Assembly (NCBI GenBank): GCA_041394885.1
Contig: JAWKHI010000004.1
Location: 62,001 to 126,000, forward strand
Direction of reading: 5' to 3'
DNA: 64,000 nt
DNA from: DSOI01 sp041394885
GTDB lineage: Bacteria; Acidobacteriota; Terriglobia; Bryobacterales; Bryobacteraceae
The position numbers were made by a program, and so were the translations under genes. Positions 59,570-64,000 of the stretch are shown one piece after another. The notes beneath the pieces were generated by a model that saw only the letters and a program-made list of their open reading frames with translations, was not told the origin of the DNA and did no database searches. Positions within the stretch are counted from its first letter, which is position 1. Each line of letters starts with the position of its first letter.

Positions 59570-60459
59570 CTAGTTGGCCGAAGTTCGCGATGCCAGCACC
59601 TTGGGCTGGGACAGATAGCCGACGATCCGGTCTTTGGCTACCGAATTCACCACGATCTCGCAAGGCTGCCTGTATTTGGCCATGTAGAACTGCAACGGCT
59701 CGTTGATGTTCTTGTCCTTCTTCTCCACCATTTTGTCGTCGGCCACCAGTTCCACCGTGAACCGGTTCCGCTTGGTGTCGGACTTCTTGAGCTTCAAAGT
59801 GATGTCGGAAATGCGAACCGGGTTCTTGCTCTTTACCAGATTGAATTCGTAGTAGCTGCGCTCGCCGAGAGCCTTCAGCGCCGCCAGTTCCTTGCCGTTG
59901 GTGGCAATGAAACCGCTCTGAACTCCAAGGTCTCCGGTGACCTTCTTCAGATCCGAAATGGTCTTCTCGAGTTCGGACTTGTTGGTGGCAATGTCCTTCT
60001 TGACATTGGTAACCTCGGTGGTGACCGTCTCCTTCAATTCCGTATTGGCAGCCAGAGCAGTCTGTTCCACCTTGGTAATTTCCTGCCGCACCTGTTCCTG
60101 CGCCTTCTTGCTTTCGACGTCGAACTTGCGCTCCAGTTGCGAGACCTGACGGATAGCGTCTTCCTTGGCCTGTCCGGCCGCGGCTTCGGCGCGACGGCGC
60201 GCGGCATCCAGTTCCGCCTTCAAGGTATCGAGGTGTCGGCGGCTGGTCTGTGTGGATATCTGGGCTGTCTCCCGAAGGTTGGAAATCTCCGAGAGCAAGG
60301 ATTCCCGGGTCTTGGAGACCTCGGTCTTCACCTGATCCAACTGCAGGAATAGGTAGACGTTGGCCGCGGCGAGGGCAGACGACTCCGATGAGAATCGGGA
60401 TCTTTAAGCCCGGATTCGGATTCCGGCAGGGGCAAAGGGGCGGACGGAGACAGGCTCAC
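59570..60459 (-). CDS. Membrane-anchored coiled-coil protein (frameshifted near its start)
   Basis: A GTG at 60459 follows AGGAG by seven bases and opens VSLSPSAPLPLPESESGLK, but this frame stops after 43 codons. The intact frame from 60340 encodes a long coiled coil (SKTRESLLSEISNLRETAQI, QVSQLERKFDVESKKAQEQV) and a C-terminal beta domain (SYYEFNLVKSKNPVRISDIT). Removing one A of the minus-strand AAA (60403-60405) and one T at 60377 restores a membrane helix, IPILIGVVALAAANVYLFLQ, and joins both parts into about 295 residues. The function is unknown. Confidence 0.65.
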
Positions 60460-60540
60460 GGTAATACTCCTAGTTCAGGTTTCCTTTTATCTTAACACCA
60501 AAGGTTCCTGGATCTCCTCGAAACCCGGCACATTGAAGCG

Positions 60541-61149
60541 TCAATCACCCCCCGCGGGCGACGCAAACGGCAGAACTTCCTGCTTGGGAATCCCCGGCTC
60601 GAAGCACCGGCGGCAGCGCGCTTCGTAGGTTTCCGCGGCGCCCACCACGATCAGATCGTCCGAGGACCCGGCCAGACGCTGCGTATGCTTGGCCGGGTTG
60701 CCGCATCGGACACAAATGGCCAGCGTCTTGGTGATGACCTCGGCATGGGCGAGCAGATCCGGAATAGGGGCAAAAGGCCGGCCGAGATAGTCGGTGTCCA
60801 GACCGGCTACGATCACCTGTTTGCCGGAATCGGCCAGACGCTGCGCCAAGGCGATGACTTCCTGCCCGAGGAAATTCGCTTCGTCGACGGCCACCACCTG
60901 GGCGCGCCAATCCAGGAGGCGTGTGATTTCCTCGACGCCGGAAACGGCGATCGCGCCGAAGCGGTTGTCGGCGTGAGAGACGATATCTCGGACGGAATAG
61001 CGGTCGTCGAGCAGGGGCTTGAAGGCCTGAACACGCCGCCGCGCTACAACGGCACGGCGCAGACGGCGGATCATTTCCTCGCTCTTGCCGGAAAACATCG
61101 GGCCGCAGATGACTTCGATCCAGCCGGTGCCGGGCAGCAGAAAATCCAT
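60541..61149 (-). CDS. tdk: Thymidine kinase
   Basis: This 202-residue type II thymidine kinase has the P-loop VICGPMFSGKSEEMIRRLRR, VVAVDEANFLGQEVIALAQR, the lasso region with LDTDYLGRPFAPIPDLLAHA, and zinc ligands in CVRCGNPA and CRRCFEP. It phosphorylates thymidine for salvage in the cytoplasm. It starts eight bases after the M19 dipeptidase stop. The coiled-coil gene begins 81 bases downstream. Confidence 0.96.
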   Translation of the reverse strand: MDFLLPGTGWIEVICGPMFSGKSEEMIRRLRRAVVARRRVQAFKPLLDDRYSVRDIVSHADNRFGAIAVSGVEEITRLLDWRAQVVAVDEANFLGQEVIALAQRLADSGKQVIVAGLDTDYLGRPFAPIPDLLAHAEVITKTLAICVRCGNPAKHTQRLAGSSDDLIVVGAAETYEARCRRCFEPGIPKQEVLPFASPAGGD

Positions 61150-61157
61150 GAATCCTG

Positions 61158-62360
61158 TTATTGTACGGGCGAATCAGGTGTGGCGGCGGCTTGGACGGCG
61201 CGCATGACGCGGAGAAGATTGCCGCCGTAGATCTTTTTCACATCGGCGGCGGAGAAGCCGTTTTCCAGAAGCGCCCGCGTGAGGGCCGGAAAGCGCGACA
61301 CGTCGTCCAGGCCAACCGGAGTGCAAGGCACTCCATCGAAATCGCTGCCGATGCCGACTGCATCCACGCCGGCGATGGTGGCAACGTGCCGGATGTGAGC
61401 CACCGCGTCGGCCAGCGAGGCGCGCTTGGTCACTACGTTCTTTTTGCCTTTCAAGGCGGGATTGGACCACGAGGACGAATCCGCGGAGACCTGCGACAGG
61501 AATTCACAGCCGAAATTGATTTGAATCACGCCACCTTTCTTCGCAAGGGCTCGAATCATCTCGTCGCTCATATTGCGCTTGATGTTGGACAGGGCGCGGC
61601 ACGAGGAATGCGAAGCGAACACGGGAGCCCGGGATACGGCCAGCGTATCCTCGAAAGTCTTATCGGAGACATGGGAGATATCCACCATCATGCCGAGGCG
61701 ATTCATTTCGGCGATGACGCGGCGGCCAAGCGTGGCCGAGAGTCCATGATTGGGCGCGCCGGTGGCGCCGGAGGAATCCGCCCAGCCGTTGTGATTGGCG
61801 TGGGTGAGGGTCATATAGCGGACACCGAGTTCGAAGAAGGTCCGCAACAGACGCACGTCGTTTTCGATCGCGTGCCCACCTTCGATCCCGATCAGCGCTG
61901 CGATCTTGCCCTCGCGGCGCGCCGCCTCGATGTCGCCGGCGGTGAGGGCGAGACGAAATTGGCCGGGGTAACGGTCCACGATGTCGTGCCGAATGGTGTC
62001 GATCATCGCAAGGGCGCGGTGGGCGGACTGCCCTTTCGGGGCGTAGGTGCCCGACACATACGCCGCGAAGAACACGGCGCCGACACCGCCCGCTTTCAGC
62101 CGGGGCAGATCGGTGTGCCCTTTCGATCGGCGCGGCCCGATATCGAGCCCGTCGATGGTTTCCGAAGTGACGTCGTTGTGGGTATCGATCAGGATGGCGG
62201 CGGCATGGGCCCGACGGACGGCCTCATCGGAAATGCGAGGGACCTGCGCCTGTCCGGACGCGGCGATCGGTACCAGGATCGCAAGTCCGGACAGGACGGC
62301 AGAAGACCAGGGCTTAGTCAGGAATGATGAAAACTTCACCGGGGTGAATCTTGTTCTCAT
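61158..62360 (-). CDS. Exported membrane dipeptidase (M19 family)
   Basis: This protein of about 400 residues has a signal peptide (SSAVLSGLAILVPIAASGQ) and the dinuclear zinc site of renal-type dipeptidases: IDTHNDVTSETI, IGIEGGHAIEND, MMVDISHVSDKTFED, VFASHSSCRALSNIKRNMSD and VGIGSDFDGVPCT. It hydrolyses dipeptides, probably in the periplasm. The start is uncertain: ATG 62360 or GTG 62339, both inside the end of the upstream BON-LysM gene, so the two are coupled. Confidence 0.92.
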   Translation of the reverse strand: MRTRFTPVKFSSFLTKPWSSAVLSGLAILVPIAASGQAQVPRISDEAVRRAHAAAILIDTHNDVTSETIDGLDIGPRRSKGHTDLPRLKAGGVGAVFFAAYVSGTYAPKGQSAHRALAMIDTIRHDIVDRYPGQFRLALTAGDIEAARREGKIAALIGIEGGHAIENDVRLLRTFFELGVRYMTLTHANHNGWADSSGATGAPNHGLSATLGRRVIAEMNRLGMMVDISHVSDKTFEDTLAVSRAPVFASHSSCRALSNIKRNMSDEMIRALAKKGGVIQINFGCEFLSQVSADSSSWSNPALKGKKNVVTKRASLADAVAHIRHVATIAGVDAVGIGSDFDGVPCTPVGLDDVSRFPALTRALLENGFSAADVKKIYGGNLLRVMRAVQAAATPDSPVQ

Positions 62361-62706
62361 CTTTGATGTCGTTGGCTGCGACGATCTTCTTGTACTGTCC
62401 GCCATTGCCCTTGCCGTAGTAGTGCTCGGCGATCTTCCAAAGGGTGTCTCCGGAGACGACGGTGTGGGTCTTGGCGGGCGGTTTCAGGCTCGGGTCGATC
62501 GAAATGTCGGCCACCAGATCCGGGTAAGCGGCGTCAATCAACTTGATCTGGTTCCAGACGTCGTTTTTGACCTCCTGCGTCGGAGCGTCACCTCGTATGA
62601 GCAGCTTTCCGTTTTCGATATGCACGTTCTTGAGCCGAACGCCGCTTTGCTTGCAATAGTTGATGACACCCAAGTACTTGAGCTTCAGGGTTTCCAGTTG
62701 ATCCAC
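62314..62706 (-). CDS. BON-LysM protein (YgaU/Kbp-like)
   Basis: This protein of about 130 residues starts at GTG 62706, ten bases after GGAGG. It has a BON domain (LKNVHIENGKLLIRGDAPTQ, EVKNDVWNQIKLIDAAYPDL) and a C-terminal LysM domain (HTVVSGDTLWKIAEHYYGKG, KIVAANDIKDENKIHPGEVF). The size and order match YgaU/Kbp, a potassium-binding cytoplasmic protein of E. coli; no signal peptide is seen here either. The gene overlaps the M19 start. Confidence 0.88.
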   Translation of the reverse strand: MDQLETLKLKYLGVINYCKQSGVRLKNVHIENGKLLIRGDAPTQEVKNDVWNQIKLIDAAYPDLVADISIDPSLKPPAKTHTVVSGDTLWKIAEHYYGKGNGGQYKKIVAANDIKDENKIHPGEVFIIPD

Positions 62707-62852
62707 AGTGTTGATGCCTCCTTCGATGAAATAATCCCGCGTTATTGCCCCCCGGCTCCGCGCCGCGGGCAAACGTCATTGTAGCGCACGAGGCCCGGGA
62801 TGCCAGCGCGAAATACGGCTGCCGGATGATTCACCGCTCCCCCGGCGGCATC

Positions 62853-62861
62853 TGTCATAAT
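62853..62861 (+). promoter_or_regulatory. Extended -10 promoter for the sugar transferase
   Basis: TGTCATAAT matches an extended -10 element (TG, one base, CATAAT) in an AT-rich patch 47 bases before the TTG start. No good -35 box is visible. Confidence 0.4.
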
Positions 62862-62907
62862 TTAAACTTGTGCGAACTTTCCACTGTTGCCTTCCAAGGG
62901 GTCTTCC

Positions 62908-64000
62908 TTGAGGAGCAAGCTCGTCCCAACGGCCATTTTGGCGTTGGTGGTTTCGGAATCCATCCTTATTACCACGATGTTTGTGCTGGCCGTCTATATC
63001 GTGGCGGAGATAGACCCGGCGCTTTGGCTGTTCTATGAGAATGGGTTCTGGCGAATCCTCGTCGTCAGTGGCCTGATCGTCGTTGCGCTCTATTTTCAGG
63101 ACCTCTATTCGCGGTTCCGCGTCGCCAACCGGATCCTGCTGATACAACAGATTTGCCTGGCGTTGGGAGTCGGCTTCCTCTCGCAAGCGGTGTTTAGCTA
63201 TACCGCTTCCTCGCTCGTGTTGCCGCGTTGGGTGATGATGGTGGGCAGCCTCCTCTTGCTGGCCATCCTGCCGTTGTGGCGCATGCTCTACGCGGCGGCG
63301 GTGATCCAGGGAGTCGCGGCGGGGCCGGTCTTGCTGGTTGGAGAAAGCCCCATTTGCGTCGAGATTGCCTCCGCCATCGAGAACCGTCCCGAACTCGGCC
63401 TGACGGTGCTTGGGTTTGTGCTGGATGGTCCGGCCGGATCGATACCGGAGAACTTCCGCGTATTGGGACCACTGGAACGATTTCGCGAAATCGTCAACGA
63501 AACCAAGCCGGAGCGGGTGGTGGTGGGCCTGCTCGAACGCCGCCAGCGAATGCCCGTACAAGACCTCCTGGATGTGAACTTCTCCGGCATTCAGGTCGAG
63601 TACGCCGCCACGATGTTCGAAACCATCTTCGGCCGGGTTTCGGCCCAGAATCTACGGCCTTCGCAGTTGATCTTCTCACGGGAACTTGGACCGCGTCCGG
63701 CGACACTTCGTTTGCAGAGGATCTATTCATTCGTCATCGCGCTGATCGGATTAGTGCTGGCGGCGCCGGTCATGGTGCTGGTGGCGATTCTGGTCAGGCT
63801 CACCTCGCCGGGTCCGGCGCTGTATTCCCAGAAGCGCGTCGGGTTTCACGGAGCGCCCTTCAGTATCTATAAGTTTCGATCGATGCGGCAGGACGCGGAA
63901 GCGAAAACGGGCGCGGTCTGGGCCACCAAGGGCGATCCGAGAATCACACCGTTCGGACGCTTCCTGCGCAAGACCAGGCTGGACGAACTCCCGCAGTTGT
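62908..64000 (+). CDS. Polyprenyl-phosphate sugar-1-phosphate transferase (partial)
   Basis: The gene starts at TTG 62908 after AAGGGG and runs off the right edge (364 codons seen). It has four N-terminal membrane helices (ALVVSESILITTMFVLAVYI), a CoA-binding-like Rossmann domain (GPVLLVGESPICVEIASAIE), and the bacterial sugar transferase domain: YSFVIALIGLVLAAPVMVLV, GPALYSQKRVGFHGAPFSIY, KFRSMRQDAE, RFLRKTRLDELPQL. It is of the WbaP/EpsE exopolysaccharide type, adding the first sugar phosphate to undecaprenyl phosphate. More polysaccharide genes probably follow. Confidence 0.92.
   Translation, partial: MRSKLVPTAILALVVSESILITTMFVLAVYIVAEIDPALWLFYENGFWRILVVSGLIVVALYFQDLYSRFRVANRILLIQQICLALGVGFLSQAVFSYTASSLVLPRWVMMVGSLLLLAILPLWRMLYAAAVIQGVAAGPVLLVGESPICVEIASAIENRPELGLTVLGFVLDGPAGSIPENFRVLGPLERFREIVNETKPERVVVGLLERRQRMPVQDLLDVNFSGIQVEYAATMFETIFGRVSAQNLRPSQLIFSRELGPRPATLRLQRIYSFVIALIGLVLAAPVMVLVAILVRLTSPGPALYSQKRVGFHGAPFSIYKFRSMRQDAEAKTGAVWATKGDPRITPFGRFLRKTRLDELPQL

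Overview
This is a GC-rich, gene-dense bacterial chromosome segment, most probably from the phylum Acidobacteriota, order Bryobacterales (relatives of Candidatus Solibacter). The reasons are the Solibacter-type C-terminal domain (TIGR03437 type) on a YVTN beta-propeller protein, three tandem ~1,180-residue Oar-like TonB-dependent receptors with an N-terminal carboxypeptidase-regulatory-like domain, CRTAC1/ASPIC proteins, and a Tad locus flanked by TPR proteins. GTG and TTG starts are common. I saw no tRNA, rRNA, CRISPR array, prophage or insertion sequence. No stretch over 300 bases lacks a gene; the longest (25936-26199, 264 bases) shows nothing I can name.

Region by region. 1-5135: two paralogous secreted YVTN beta-propeller genes on the minus strand, both with broken frames, around an Rpn-type PD-(D/E)XK gene. 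5243-19006: a complete Tad pilus locus in one direction (DUF192, TPR, Flp pilin, a GT-C-like membrane protein, CpaB, CpaC, TadG-like, two TadE, CpaE, CpaF, TadB, TadC, TadD-like lipoprotein). 19014-22722, minus: HU, an M50 protease, two glycosyltransferases and the prepilin peptidase that the Tad locus lacks. 22782-33632: housekeeping and metabolism (flavin reductase, DnaB, FmdB, a catalytically degenerate S41 protein, UvrA, a deoxyhypusine-synthase-like protein, CPBP protease, MtnA). 33629-45881, minus: three TonB-receptor paralogues and an envelope protein with bactofilin-like repeats, with two hairpin terminators. 46003-49411: a CRTAC1 protein (frameshifted), a TPR protein and an Asp-box propeller. 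49418-58684: HyuB, a two-subunit SMR-type transporter, GMC oxidoreductase, two threonine synthases around a hybrid histidine kinase, and a lytic transglycosylase. 58688-62706, minus: acid phosphatase, coiled-coil membrane protein (frameshifted), thymidine kinase, M19 dipeptidase and a BON-LysM protein. 62908-end: start of a polyprenyl-phosphate sugar transferase.

How they work together. The 5.2-22.7 kb block can make, process and perhaps glycosylate a Tad pilus. The 33.6-49.4 kb block looks like an outer-membrane uptake or surface-binding locus. The most unusual points are: a perfect C_CCG_GGA slippery heptamer exactly where the YVTN gene changes frame; an S41 protein whose catalytic Ser and Lys are Gly and Met; mosaic TonB-receptor paralogues; a 27-bp divergent gap with overlapping -10 elements; and a DHS-like protein beside the MTA-salvage isomerase. 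Five single-base lesions in four envelope genes mean that sequencing or assembly indels must be excluded first.
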